Source: Amphiura filiformis
Taxonomy: Eukaryota; Echinodermata; Ophiuroidea; Amphilepidida; Amphiuridae
Assembly (NCBI RefSeq): GCF_039555335.1
Contig: NC_092635.1
Coordinates: 47,760,052-47,824,051, forward strand
Length of the DNA stretch: 64,000 nucleotides
Direction: 5' to 3'
Below are positions 32,563-44,789 of the stretch, piece by piece. The notes under the pieces are model-generated. The model had not been told where the DNA came from, ran no database searches, and saw only the letters and a list, made by a program, of their open reading frames with translations. Both the position numbers and the translations under genes were made by a program. Within the stretch, counting starts at the first letter, position 1. Every line of letters starts with the position of its first letter.

Positions 32563-32811
32563 CTGAATCAAATAATAGTCTGCCACTCTGACCACCTGCT
32601 GTTCATCTCGACGACGCAAGGGAACAGGTGCACCGGCTACCAGTGAATTATTCACCCCACCAATCAATTTCCCAGCGGATAGTATATCCATCCGTGGTAC
32701 ATTATTATCCGAAGGTACTAGTGTTCGTAATAAGCCAATAGCAGTGAATGCTACTGATGCTATCAAGACGAAGTAGAACATTGATTTGATGGTCATTTTG
32801 AATAATCTCAT
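32563..32811 (-). CDS. POMK: POMK-like copy 3, exon 1 (signal anchor)
   Basis: Encodes 83 residues from the first Met or 78 from the conserved second Met (MTIKS). The hydrophobic anchor MFYFVLIASVAFTAIGLL is followed by a stem ending DYYLIQ and donor GTAAGA. Compared with copy 1 the stem has lost a few residues after the anchor. The acceptor-like TTTACCCACAG lies immediately upstream, as in the other copies. Confidence 0.82.
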
Positions 32812-33035
32812 CTGTGGGTAAATACAATTAATTTAAAAAAGTATTTTGTGATTCTTATGATATATTTGAGTAGATATCCACAAACAGTTTATTACCAAAA
32901 TTCCAGGTGATTTCGATAATGAGCTTGCGAGATATGCAAATCAGAGACATGTTAGGCACCACGTCTGATGGTCATGTTGAGACATGTGGTGTTCAACTCA
33001 AGGACATGAAATCGTGAGTTCGAATGTGCTGGTTC

Positions 33036-33299
33036 GAATCCAATTACTTCACTGAAATGTCAGTGATTCAAGACGAGTGGTTCGTTATATATGTTAAGAA
33101 ATGAGGTACATTCTAGCGGTACCTCTTTTCTTATCATTAATAACGTACCGCTTGTCTTGAGTCACTGAAATTCCAGTGTGGTAACTGGATTCCTTGCCCC
33201 TATATAATATACATAACTTTTGTTACCAGTGTGTTATTATTCTTTTTTGTAGAAAAATGCAAAAATAGTCACAAATTTATCAAGGGGTGTAGTACCACC
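33036..33299. mobile_element. palindromic TTAA MITE family F, truncated copy
   Basis: Matches 35008-35366 and 56659-57014 but lacks the left end. It ends GGGTGTAGTACCACC followed by TTAA. The centre is the palindrome GAGGTACATTCTAGCGGTACC. Confidence 0.8.
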
Positions 33300-33429
33300 T
33301 TAAAGTAGTGCAGTGACAATTGATGCAAATGAAACAAAAATCTCCTCATGCGTATATGACTGATACAAATCGCAATAGTTTAAAATAGTTGCAACCTTGA
33401 CAATATTTTACAATAGAGAGACATTTTTA

Positions 33430-33990
33430 TGTCCTCTTCAACATTCAAGTTGGCGCAATCAGCGTCACACACCGACATCGCCTGGCTAATAATTACTTGG
33501 TGCATCAGAGATACTAAAATCAATATCCGGGATCGATACACGTGAATGTGCTATGTACGAGTTTGATATGAGACGAAAATCTTTGGATACCGGGGTAGAA
33601 AATGATGAATATCTCCCGTAAATGATTTCGTCTACTTGAATATATGTTTTGAATAGATATGATATTCGTTAGCTAGCGTCGTGAGAAAGAAGCTTGCGTC
33701 TTGAACTCAAAAACTGACAATATTTCTGATTTTATATGTGCCGACTATATAGCGCAGTGTATAGGCCAATCGTGGAGGTAGTCTAAAAGCAGATGACATA
33801 TGGCGTACCATGGTCACTCACACACTAGCGAGGTCAGTCACCGGGCTATTGTCAGTAGCCTTAGTCAGATGTCCTTCGGCCCATTATGCGTCTCAAGACT
33901 ATTAAACAGGTCGGAACAAAATGGCCATGCGTGGCGGTGGATTCAACCTACCATGGCGATTTCTGCCATGAAGATATCGGGGCGATGACA
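33430..33990. repeat. dispersed repeat family R, long copy
   Basis: Reverse complement of about 45588-46180. Contains GACATCGCCTGGCTAATAAT, ATCTCCCGTAAATGATTTCG and, at 33828-33990, the GGTCAGTCACCGGG segment also seen at 19545-19715. Its first part is also found in the duplicated block at 45950-46170 and 51970-52190. Non-coding. Confidence 0.7.
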
Positions 33991-34640
33991 CTGTGCGTCA
34001 GACAAAAATTCCAGAATGGAAGTATACAGATCGCTGCTTCGAGTTCTTTTTATACTGCATGATTGGATTCCGATTCTTTGTAGCCGTAGTGATTGCTTAT
34101 TGGTGTATGACCGTGAAACAAAGTATCCCGTGAGAGTACAATCTGTGATTTTCATTCATTAGGAAATGAATTTGGAGAAAACCTTCTGTTAATGATACTA
34201 TGCTGAGCCACCAGCCTGGGTGGCTCACGCTCCAGTAATTTCAGATGATTGAGCTCAGTAATACATCAAAGAATGTCTTCCAATTCATGAAAACAAATAG
34301 ATAATCAGCTTATCGGATTAAAAGCTTAGAGGGAAGGTCTTGCTGCTCAGCGAGTGTTTGTATTTATCAGAAGGTTTTCTCCAAATTCATTCTCTAATGT
34401 GTTGCTCATCGGGAGGGTCTTGTGAAATTATTCTAAGATTTCCATGCATATGGACGTTAACCTTATGTTCGTGGTAACGGTCACATAAAGTCTTACGTGG
34501 GGAATGTTTGTACTTATTATGGTAGGCCTATGGTACTCAAGAATTTGAACACACTGGGTATTTGTATTTGCATCAAACGAATCCACTGGATGCGTCCTTT
34601 GTGTTGTATAGTGGCCGAAAGGATACTCATGATTCTTGGA
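33991..34640. other. unassigned spacer
   Basis: Contains the inverted words GAATTTGGAGAAAACCTTCT (34168-34187) and AGAAGGTTTTCTCCAAATTC (34370-34389), so a foldback of about 220 bp is present. No gene seen. Confidence 0.5.
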
Positions 34641-34649
34641 AGTAACAAT

Positions 34650-34990
34650 GGCAAACCGTGGTAGTTTTTCTACTCAAAATTCAGATTTTGGTACCTTTGT
34701 CATTGCCATAGATGTGCTAACATAGCCTGCTAGTGGTTCAGCCAAAAGCTTTGTATTTAAGACAAAATAAGGCATTTACATAAAATCTGTAATTTATATA
34801 CTGACAGTATATAAATTAGCTACATCTACATGTATTTGAATGGGGCTTCAACTTTGACAATACTGCTGTTTTACTCATTTTTTGCCATTTTTTTTTTCAA
34901 AATACCTTTTTTACAAAATACAATTTTTATGACTTTTAGGCAATTCATAAATAATTTGTTTTTGCACTTTCGCTGGGATCACTTAATAAT
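34650..34990. mobile_element. MITE family C, reversed copy
   Basis: Reverse-complement match to 13122-13480 (AAATCAGATTTTGG-type words, GAATGGGGCTTCAACTT, TTGCACTTTCGCTGGGATCAC). Confidence 0.65.
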
Positions 34991-35003
34991 TGTGATTTGC
35001 AAA

Positions 35004-35366
35004 TTAAGGTGGTACTACATTCCTTGATAAATTTGTGACTATTTTTGCATTTTTCTCAAAAAATAATAACACACTAGTAACAAAAGTTATGTATATTATA
35101 GGGCCAAGGACTCCAGTTACTACACTGGAATTTCAGTGAATCAAGACAAGAGGTACGATATATGATAAGAAAAGAGGTACCGCTAGAATGTACCTCATTT
35201 CTTAACATTTATAATGAACCGCTTGTCTTGAATCACTGACATTTCGGTGAAGTAATTGGATTCCTTGCCCCTATAATATACATAACTTTTGTTGTCAGTG
35301 TGTAGTTATTTTTTGAAAAAATGCAAAATTAGTCACACAATTTTTCAATGGGTGTAGTACCACCTT
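35004..35366. mobile_element. palindromic TTAA MITE family F, full copy
   Basis: TTAA at 35004-35007, then GGTGGTACTACATTCC; ends GGGTGTAGTACCACC. The arms are complementary through most of the length, meeting at the central GGTACCGCTAGAATGTACC. Confidence 0.85.
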
Positions 35367-35439
35367 TTACGTCTAAACCATGTAAATTGTCTGTCTAGAT
35401 ATTTCTCACTCACTCAATAATTGGAAATTAAAACATGTT

Positions 35440-35890
35440 TGCATCTGAAAATGAAAAGGCAAAAAAGTAGTAATTCGGTAAAGATAATAGTAAAAACGAT
35501 AGGGCCACAAATATCACTAAAATTACAAACATATAAACATAAACTTACCTTTCCCATCATCCGATTATTATACCTACAAGCAGTAACTTGTTTAAGAATT
35601 AACCTGGTTCCATTGTGTGAATTTACATAACGGTACTGCTTTTGAGTTGATTGTTGCTCAAATAACAAAAAATACTGTTATACGTCAGCAATGCATACCA
35701 CCTGACGTATTAAATACTATTTAGTTGAAATGACCCTCGTAATAATGGTATGTAGGAAACAGGAATTATATGTTAGGCTTTAGTTAAAAAACTATAATGA
35801 CAACACTCGTTAAAACCAAGCACAAATTGGCACCACTACACAAAACAGCCAGTTATAATGGTGGTTTAATTTATATTTCGTTTTAATTAA
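35440..35890. repeat. dispersed repeat, diverged copy of the 8300-8715 family
   Basis: Shares AAATATCACTAAAATTACAA, ATAAACTTACCTTTCCCATC and a TTTATATTTCGTTTTAA end in the same order. Confidence 0.55.
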
Positions 35891-35894
35891 TCTT

Positions 35895-36030
35895 GTTAAA
35901 GGAGGATTTCGTGATCCTAGCATCCTCTTTTTATGACATTTTTCAGTAGATATCCACGAAAAAAGCTTATTTCCAAAATTTCAGTTGATTCCGATTTTGC
36001 GTTTGCGAGTTATGCATGATTATGTGTATG
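35895..36030. repeat. dispersed repeat piece, related to 32840-32945
   Basis: Both contain AGTAGATATCCACRAA, CCAAAATTYCAGKTGATT and GCTTGCGAG/GTTTGCGAG with ATGCA. This copy is cut off by the following minisatellite. Confidence 0.55.
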
Positions 36031-36039
36031 GGTACATGG

Positions 36040-36690
36040 CGTTAGTCCGACACGCCGCTAGTCCGACACGCCGCTGGTCCGACACGCCGCTAGTCCGACA
36101 ACACAAATTCCCTATACTTAGAGGTGCGTCAGTCCGAAAATGAAAAGCACTGCGCTAGTCCGAAAAAAAGCATGCGCTAGTCCGAAAATGAAAACCACTG
36201 CAACAGTCCGACACGCCGCTAGTCCGAAATTTAATTTTGAAAACCGCCGCTAGTCCGACAAAAATTCGGACTAGCGGCGTGGTTATATAATTTTAAAAAC
36301 ACGCCGCTAGTCCGAATCTGAAAAGCACTTTTCAATCCGACACGCCGCTAGTCCGAATCTGAAATACACTGCGCTAGTCCGAATCTGGAAAATACTCCTT
36401 CAGTCCGACACTGCGCTAGTCCGAATCTGAAAAACACGGCTCTAGTCCGAAACTGAAAACCATAGCGCTAGTCCTAAACTGAAAAGCAATGCGCTAGTCC
36501 GAAATTGAAAACCACTGCGCTAGTCCTAATCTGTAAACCACTGCGCTAGTCCGAATCAGAGATACACTGCGGTAGTCCGAATATTCGGACTAGCTCAGTG
36601 TTTCCCAGATTCGGACTAGCGCAGTGGTTCACAATTTCGGACTAGCGCAGTGGTTTACAGATTCGGACTAGCGCAGTGCTATTTAGACTT
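36040..36690. repeat. CTAGTCCGA foldback minisatellite, cluster 1
   Basis: About 20-25 irregular units of ACGCCGCTAGTCCGA or TGCGCTAGTCCGAATCTGAA. Units run forward to about 36575 and then switch to the reverse complement (TTCGGACTAGCGCAGTG) to 36680, with a smaller reversal at 36264-36282. The block can fold on itself. A related cluster with mostly reverse units is at 54895-55425. Confidence 0.9.
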
Positions 36691-38041
36691 AAGCATATAT
36701 GATTAACTGTCTTTAAGCTTCAGTTTAATGTAGGTATTTGTATTTTTAAATGTATTTATTACTTATATATATAGTTACCATGTTTTTGCAAGCAAATGTA
36801 AAACTATGAGGGCAAATCTTTTAACGTATATCAAAATATATATACTTTAAGATAGTATCTTATCATCTAATCAATTAGGCTTTATCTAATTAGGCTCTGT
36901 TGTTTTAGGACACCATTGGTGATTTTTAGCTCGTACTCTGCTCGTAGCAATAGTTATTATCCGCTGGTTGATCTGGGTAAACATGGTCAAGAATAAAATT
37001 TGTTTATTAGTTGAATCATTTTCTTACGATCCGTGACCATTCATAGCATACCTTTGTTTCTCTATGGATTTGACTAGATGGACATATTCTAAGAAAAAAT
37101 AGCTCCTATGTCCCTCCCAAAAATGGCGAAAAATCTATTTATAGCTAATTTTTCAAAATGGCCGCCGGTGACATTTTTCCAAAAACATGAAAATCTATAT
37201 ACCATGTTCTGGATAGATAATGACAAATAATATGTTTTTCTATTATCTTTTGAGCATGCTTTTACCTTTTAAATAAGTTTCACATTAAGTGCATTGATGA
37301 GGTCATCTTGACCCTAAATCCAAGATGGCCGCTAGTATGCATATTGAAAATCATGAAAATCGACATATCGTGAAGTGGATGGGAGATATAATAACAAACA
37401 ATGTTTTTTCAATATATTTGGCATGCAAACCGTTTAAGATCATATTCAAAGAGTTTGGGGTCACACACGCTCACTCCACAAAAAGCACAAATCTGAAATC
37501 AAAAAAAAAAAAAGGCTGCCAAGCGCCATATTTTCTCAGGACCTCCTCCCAAAAACTTTCCTGCATGATACCATGACAGTGGCAATCTGACAAACTATTG
37601 TTTTCCACATGACAAATAAACATATCTACCATGTTGGATAGGCATATAATGAAAATCGGTTTTAGATGACGCCAAATAACATTCATATTAAAGTCTTTGG
37701 CATGAACCCTAAATCATTTAGATCATATTCAAAAACATGGATAGGATCATGTGTCGTTTTTCAACTATTTTGGACATACAACAATTTAGGATCATATTCA
37801 AAGATCGGGGTCACCTTGACCCCCTAAATCCAAGATTAGCCGCCAGCACCATTTGACAAAAACATGAAGTGGATCCAGCTACCTCAAGGAACTGAAAAAC
37901 ATGTATATTCAAAGTGTTTGGGGATGCATCTGACTTCCGATACATAGATGACTGGCCATGTCGAAAAACTGGATATTTAAGATGTGAGGTCCAATGCAAA
38001 AGTTGCTGAAAACATGTGAGTGAGCTCATACTAAACATTAC

Positions 38042-38567
38042 TTGGTTGCTGAAAAACCTAACACAGGTCTAACTGATGACAACCCAAAGGTCCGATCAAT
38101 TGCGTCAATCTTAGGGAGAGATTGTTATTTACGACAGGGGAATGGGCATTTAGAGGTGGAACCCGAATTCTTTATTTGATCTTGAGGTGGAAACGCAAAA
38201 TTGTTTGTTGAACCAGGAGGGGTGATTGTTAAGTTTAAAAGGGGGAATCTGACAATTTTGAGTGGACGCGAGGGGGAAAGCAAATTTTCAAATTCCGCCT
38301 TTGTTCAACATATCGATATTTAAAGATGTTGAAATACACTTTGGCATGTTTTCACGAATTTCTCCATTTAAAACTTAACAATCCCCCTCCTGGTTCCACA
38401 AATATTTTCGACCGCCCCCCCCCCCAAGATAAAACAAATCGGGTCCCCCTTCAAAATGCCAACCCCTGTCGTAAATAACGATTGCTCTCTAAGATAGATT
38501 GACGAAATTGATCAGACCTTTGGGTTGTCATCAGCTGAACCTGTGTTAGGTTTTTTCAACCAGTTAA
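38042..38567. mobile_element. nested inverted-repeat element inside the 37-41 kb element
   Basis: The sequence GACAACCCAAAGGTCCGATC...TTACGACAGGGG at 38077-38142 reappears reversed at 38463-38535. Outer words AAAAACCTAACACAGGT (38053-38069) and ACCTGTGTTAGGTTTTTT (38540-38557) also pair. It truncates the C-terminal part of the adjacent broken gene. Non-coding. Confidence 0.7.
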
Positions 38568-39651
38568 TGAGCTTTAGTAGGAGCTCACTAAAGTTTTCAA
38601 CTTGCTCCAACTCATGTATGTACGGGGCCAAGGAATAGTGGTTCTTTTGATGACCTGTTCTCGTGTTGCGACATTGTTGACCAACTGGTTATCCGTTACT
38701 CCTAGTGATAACAGCGCGGCCTCGTTGTATGTACCGGCAGCTCTTGTATCATACACAAGCTCACTAACATTCTTCTGAATACGTTCGTGAAATCCTATGA
38801 CTTTTCCAAATTCTTTGATCAGAAGTTCCTTGAGCTAGCTGGACCTTACTTGGGAAAAGTGCCCGTAGTTTGAAGTAATGCGAATGTAATCTTGGAGCAG
38901 TCCTTCAAGGGTGCGTATTTCACGATCTTTAAATATGACTTGTTCGATATGTTGAAAGAACAAAGCTTGAGCCTCCCGAAGGTTAACATGCTGTAGATGC
39001 TCTGCATTTTCACTGAGATTATCTCTCGCTTGATTGCTGACATATTGACGCCAGCAATGACGGTGGTATCTGATTTCCAAGCCAAAGGCTGTTTGCCTCT
39101 CTGGGATTGACGTTATAAACGTGTCTAACCGCTCTCTTGTATCTTCATCTGCAATGTAGATAGTGTGTGCCCTGAACCTTCTCCATGCATCTTGTGTCAA
39201 AAGTAACAAAAGTGTTTTTGTCCCGGTTACCAGACTTTTGTGGACGCACAATGCCTAATCATGCAGAAAACCTATACTTGAACGAAGTTTCTTGGGAGTA
39301 GGTTCTGAGAAAGATGATTACTGACCGGACATCCCAGCCTTTTTTTTGGCTTGATTGAGATTTGTGCTTGCGTTTTGTGGCTTGGCAGTGAGCGTGTGTG
39401 TTAGACATTGTGGTACAACAAGTAGCATGCATATGATAACCCTTAGGTCCTTTATCCCATTCCACTGTTGTATTGACATATTGAAATTTATCAAGGCCCT
39501 TCCATTGTAAAAATTTGTCCTTAATGTTCTCCCATTTCTCTACTTTTTCTAAACTGTCTTTTACAGGGCAATGATCTTTCAGCATGTATTCTAGTTTATC
39601 AGTCTCTTGGTTGCTCTGTAGCTCTTCAGTGTCTGTTCTGTTCTCCATCAC
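38568..39651 (-). pseudogene. broken repeat-borne gene of an unnamed family
   Basis: Minus-strand frames give WKGLDKFQYVNTTVEWDKG then YHMHATC (39259-39651). A frameshifted continuation follows with DAWRRFRAHTIYIADEDTRE, RYHRHCWRQYV and VIFKDREIRTLEGLLQDY (38838-39251). After one in-frame TAG at 38835-38837 it reads LKELLIKEFGKVIGFHERIQ and ELVYDTRAAGTYNEAALLSLG (38574-38834). From memory this resembles a long protein family that is multicopy in many aquatic invertebrate genomes, with His/Cys pairs of zinc-finger type (YHxHxTC, YHRHCW). I do not know its function. It is dead here: frameshift, stop and truncation by the nested element. Confidence 0.6.
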
Positions 39652-40748
39652 ATGCTCTTAACGTGCAACTTCCCTGAAAGAACAAAGGTAACACTTTCAA
39701 AATCTATAGTATACGACGTAAGTAATTGAGTAAAAATAAGCATTGGCCTCATGTGTGTCACATCTTAAATATCGATGTTCATGTTTTTCGACATGGCTTA
39801 GACAGTCATCTTGGATTTAGGGGTCAAGATGCCCCCAAACACTTTGAATACGACATGACAATTTTTGGCATGCCAAAAATAGTGGAATATTTGTCAGTAT
39901 AGCCTATCCACTTCATGTTTTTGTCAATATGGTGCTGGCGGCCATCTTGGATTTAGGAGTCAAGGTGACCCCAAACGCTTTGAATATGATCTTAAATGGT
40001 TTTGCACGCCAAAAATAGTTGAAAACGACACATTGTTGGTTATTATAGTCAATCCACTTCATGATATATCGATTTTCATGTTTTTCAATATAACGCTGGC
40101 GGCCATCTTGGATTTAGGGTTCAAGATGACCCCCAAACACTTTGAATATGACAAAAAAAGAGTTGGCATGCCAAAAATAGTTGAAAACGACACATTGTTT
40201 GTCAGTATAGCCTATCCACTTCATGGTATATAGATTTTCATGTTTTTGTCAATATGGCGCTGTTGGATATTGTGGATTTAGGGATCAATGTGACCCCAAA
40301 CTCTTTGAATATGATCTTAAACGGGTTTGCATGCCAAATTTAGTTGAAAACGACACATTGTTTGTTATTATAGCCTATCCACTTCATGATATATCGATTT
40401 TCATGTTTTTCAATATGGAACTGGCGGCCATCTTAGATTTAGGGGTCAAGATGACCTCTCAACACTTTGAATTTTATCTTAAAAGGTTGGGCATGCTAAA
40501 GATAGTGGAAAACGGCATATTATTTGTCATTGTAGCCTATCCAGAACATGGTATATAGATATTCATGTTTTTCAAAATGTCATCGGCGGCCATTTTGAAA
40601 AATGAGCTATAAATAGATTTTCCCGCCATTTTTGGGAGGGACATAGGAGCTATTTTTTCTTAGAATATGTCCATCTAGTTAAATCCACAGAGAAACAAAG
40701 GTATGCTATGAATGGTCACGGATCGTAAGAAAATGATTCAACTATTAT

Positions 40749-43165
40749 GTGCCGTTGAGAACATGTTGCCAAAATGTATGTAAAAGTTGAATATTTTAAG
40801 AGTATCTACTATTCAAGTTTTGTCTGTAGCGCTACATGACCCGTGCTGGGTGTGACCGAGGAGACGCCACTCAATCAGGGCCGTCGCTATAGACGATTTT
40901 CTCGGAAGGGGGGAGGTGGTTGTCGAGAAATAAATTTTGCTGGTATATCATGGCCGGATTTACCCTTTGCTGGCCCCTGCGCAACATGATTGCCACCCAT
41001 CTTCAGTGGCGTACCGTGGCCGCTCCTACCCCGGGGGGCTGAGGGAAATTCAATTTAGCCACCCTTCCTCAACAGCCCGAAAAGGTTGACCCAATTTTTT
41101 TTTCGGTGGTTTGAAAAAGTGAAGAGCAAAAAAAAAAAGGATTATAAGCGCTAGCGTCCTAAAAGCAACACATTTTGTTGTATAGTACCACTTTTTCAAA
41201 ATATTTGATACTTTTCAAATTTTTTCCGACCTTTTTTCTTTACTAATTCTTTTTGCCGATCCTTCTTCTTCCACCGCCCCTTCGTTTGGCGCCCTTCTTC
41301 TTCCGCTGCCACTTCTTCCAAAGCCCCCCCAAAATACGTGCATGCATCTTCGGATAGAAGACTTCCCTCCCCCACACTGTAATCAAAGCTGTCCTCAGAA
41401 CTCCTTCACCAGAAAAACGCACAGAATGTTGATACAAATGTGCGAAAATTTGCTATTTCAGTGCTAAAATTAAAGGGGGATGTACCGGAGTCACCGAACC
41501 AGTGGGCATCTGCTACTAAAAGAACATTACTGGGACAAATGCGCAAGTGCAATTTCGATGCTAAAATGAACACAATTGTCCTAAATGAACACAATTGAGG
41601 ACAATTGTCCTAAAATCAAATCGTGCCAGATGAAAATGCATAGGCCTTTTACAACTACCTTTGGTTAATTTAGTCCCGGTATTTTGATCCAGCTCACGAG
41701 TTTTATACTTATTTCAGGCTTCATATTATGATTTAGATAATAGAAAGGATGGAATTATAACTCTCATTTTTCAAATTCGTGATCGTGTTCAAGTTTGAGA
41801 TGAAAAAAAGAAGGACCTTTTTTTCAACGGGGCGTCTCGCAGATACTCACAGAATGGGTTTGCCGAGATAAATGTGCACGATGCGCGTGGCAATTTGGCA
41901 CTTTAATACTAAATATTCCAAAATTGGCTGCATTTTGGGTCTAAAATAGACCAAAAGGAAGATGCAAATCGTAAATTTTGTCACAACATTTCTGTCGATT
42001 GAGCAGGGTAGGGGACTTGCCACCCTACCCTATGGTCAGTGGCGTAGATTTCTTGTTAACGTTGGGGAACTGGGGTTGGAAAGTATAGTGAAGCACATAA
42101 TGATGACAAAATCAATTTATGGTACAAATGCGCGCTAACTAAACTAAATTGGTGACGTATGGTACAAAAGTGGAATAAATTCGGAAATTGGAACTTCTTT
42201 AATTCTGTACTTGGATTAAATATAGGTTCCCAAAACTATGGTGTAGATCGCTCATGTATGACTTTGATGACTGTTACTTACGATAAATACAAGTTTTTAC
42301 TTTTGTCTTTCAAAACAATATGCATTAGCGATTTTGAATACTTGATTATGTAATGACATTAGCATAAACACAATGGCGTATGGACTGATTTATGGTTAAA
42401 AGTAGTCAAGAAAATCTCACGCCAAAATTGAGGTATTGTTACATAATTCAAAATATTTCGAGAATAAAAGTATGGAATCTGGCGCGATTTTGCAACTTTG
42501 TAGACCTATAACAGGGTTGAGCTATGTTAGACCTATACCATTTGTATTAAAAATAAAGGAATCATGTTGAATATCTTCGATTTTAGTAGGTTTTTTTCAC
42601 CTGTTGTTCTTTACATAATAAGAGATAGCAAGATTAATCGAAAATTTTTCTATATGCTGGCTGCTCCGATTAAAGAATAAAATTTGCTCATCCTAACAAC
42701 CCAGAAAGCTAAATAATTTTCAACCACCTTGGTAAACGCTCTGGTAACACAGGGTTGTAACATATTAAATGCGCCCTCTGTTGTTGTATCTATGTCAGTT
42801 TTGATTTGCAAATAGCACATTTGAGATAAGGTGAATATATTTTTGCTATCTTCACACTTTGGGGATCTGTCCAGAGGTGAACTACAGAAGTGAAAATCTA
42901 ATCACGTCCCTAATAATCGTCTTCTTGAAAATCTATCTTGTGTTTGTGAGCTGCGAGTGGGCTTTGAAGCGCATGATCGAGGGGCAGTCAATAAGTTTGT
43001 TGAACTTTACTTTTTAGCATGATCATTGCATAACTTAATGAACCTGTCCCTACTACCCTTGAGAACTTGAGAACTTTCTGCCAGTAAACTGAGAGTTTGC
43101 TGATTATTTCATCAGCAAATCTGCACTGTGAAGGCTCACCAACAATGATCACAATAAAGGTCTCT
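40749..43165. other. unassigned AT-rich spacer
   Basis: No convincing gene. The hAT-like terminal word CAGTGGCGTA occurs at 41004 and 42038 in the same orientation, which may mark two degraded non-autonomous elements. Confidence 0.35.
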
Positions 43166-43169
43166 TTTC

Positions 43170-43480
43170 TTGTTCATTAGGCCTAAGGTATCTCTTCTTT
43201 GCTTTTTACGGGCTCTCCGAGGTCTCTTTTTTCTTTTTATGGGTCCATTAAGGTATCTTTTCTTTGCTTATTAAGCTTGTTTACATACTCACTAAGGTCT
43301 CTTTCATTTCCTTTACGGGCCTATGGTATCTTTTCTTTGCTCTTTACGGGCCCACTTCCATACTGTCTATATTTTCTTTGCCTTTACGGGTCTATTATAA
43401 GGTCTGTTTTCTTTGCTCTTTTACGGCCCATAAAAAACCAAACAAAAGTAGCGGGCCCGTAAAAAACAAAGAAAGGAGAC
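43170..43480. repeat. degenerate 30-35 bp tandem repeat, GGTCTCTTTTCTTTGC...TTTACGGG
   Basis: About eight irregular units containing CTTTACGGGCC; the right end (43430-43482) switches to the complement (CGGGCCCGTAAAAAACAAAG), again a foldback layout. Frames across it are by-products. Confidence 0.7.
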
Positions 43481-43573
43481 GTGCATTAAAAAAACCAAGA
43501 TAGCCATTGAAGTACACAATCTAATAAGTAAGTTTCACTTGAATTTACTCTTTGCTTTTGGCAACATGATCAT

Positions 43574-43782
43574 CCTCTGTAAAAGTCAATATTTTCGCGA
43601 GAAGATATTTTTGCGATTTTGAAGATTTTGTCAATTGCGGGAGAATTAAATTTAGGTATTGATACAATAGAAACCTAATGCAAAAGGTTGTTTTTGGCGA
43701 GTTTTTATTTTCGCGATTTTATGTCCACTTGCGAAATTCGCGAAAATAAAAACCTCGCGAAAATGTCTACTTTTACAGTAAT
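43574..43782. mobile_element. short MITE with CTGTAAAAGT termini
   Basis: Starts CTGTAAAAGTCAATATTTTC and ends with the complement of CTGTAAAAGTAGACATTTTC; internal TTCGCGA words repeat. Length about 205 bp, non-coding. Confidence 0.75.
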
Positions 43783-44785
43783 GAAATCTTCGAGAAATCG
43801 GAGGAATGCAACTTAATCGTGGGAACACAAAGTACATCTTTTCGCGCGATTCGCGTGCATTGTGCCCTATTATTTGACAATTTGCCTTAAAATTGGCAAT
43901 TTTCCCGCCATCCGCACGGAGTTTGTTTCAATAAGTTCAATATGGGAGCAAAAGTCGCTAATTTGAATTGCACATTTTCGCGCGCTTCGCGCGTATTTGA
44001 CCAGGTCAACGGTTCATACTTGGATCATTTTAGCTTCAAATTGGCAAATTTTGGCACTTTGCATGGAAGTTATTAAGGGAGCAAAATGCCACTTTCAAAT
44101 TGCAAGTTTGTGCGCGCTTAACGCGCATTTGTCTCCTTCAATGTTCATATTTGATTATTGGCAGCTAAACATGCTACTTTCGCTCCGCTTCAACATATGT
44201 TCAAGGATTTTACACCAACCTCCCGCCCCCATGTCACAAAGAAATTTACACCCCTGCTCCCCCTACCCCCTCCCCCACCCGCACGCACATACTTATGGTC
44301 CTGCACCGTCATCACTGATCAAAGTACGTTCACATTGCCCCGGACCTGTAATGGCTCTCGGCGTCACTGTCTACGGGCCCGACCGACCCAGGTTTTGAAC
44401 AAATTGGGAAATACATTTTTCCTGTACAAAATGAATGCCGAACCAATTTTTGTTTATTTGATTTTCTCAAATTGCAAATTATTTACAGATGATGGTGATT
44501 TTTTGGGTCATTTCTAAAAAAAAAATAAAAATAAAAAGCCCGACCGACCCAACTTGAAAGGTCCGTCCTCCCGTAGTTTTCGTCGCCTGATGGATGAGGC
44601 GCAGCCGAACCCATTATTCAAACGTTTTTACTGCCGAGGATACAATATTTGCGTGTAAAGGATAATGCTGCACCATTTATTTCTATTCTATTACCACAAA
44701 ATCGTGCGATTTAAAGAGAAAATATCACTTTTTGCCCAAATATTTGAAGCAAATAATCCCGGCAAATAATATATTGCATTACGCT
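43783..44785. other. unassigned region with short repeated TTCGCGCG motifs
   Basis: Words such as TTTTCGCGCGCTTCGCGCG (43976-43994), TTCGCGCGATTCGCG (43840-43855) and GCGCGCTTAACGCGC (44112-44126) recur at about 135-base spacing with GCAAATTTG-type sequence between, suggesting a degenerate tandem repeat. No gene. Confidence 0.45.
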
Positions 44786-44789
44786 TGGG

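Larger units (their letters stand above)
37008..40744. mobile_element. 3.7-kb element with long composite inverted arms
   Basis: Begins TAGTTGAATCATTTTCTTAC and ends with its complement; TTAT flanks both ends (37004-37007, 40745-40748). The terminal 180 bp of each side are near-identical inverted repeats. Inside, each arm (to about 38040 and from about 39750) is built of 160-bp tandem subrepeats containing GGCGGCCATCTTGGATTTAG and TTTTTCAATATGG, inverted between arms. The core holds a broken gene at 38574-39651 and a nested foldback at 38042-38567. The layout recalls foldback elements such as Drosophila FB and sea urchin TU, whose arms are also tandem arrays. Confidence 0.8.

Noticed and set aside
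38835..39651. Intact zinc-finger-like host gene
   Set aside because: It is frameshifted, has an in-frame stop, and lies inside a bounded repetitive element.
41004..42060. hAT element bounded by CAGTGGCGTA
   Set aside because: Both terminal words are in the same orientation and no target duplication was found.
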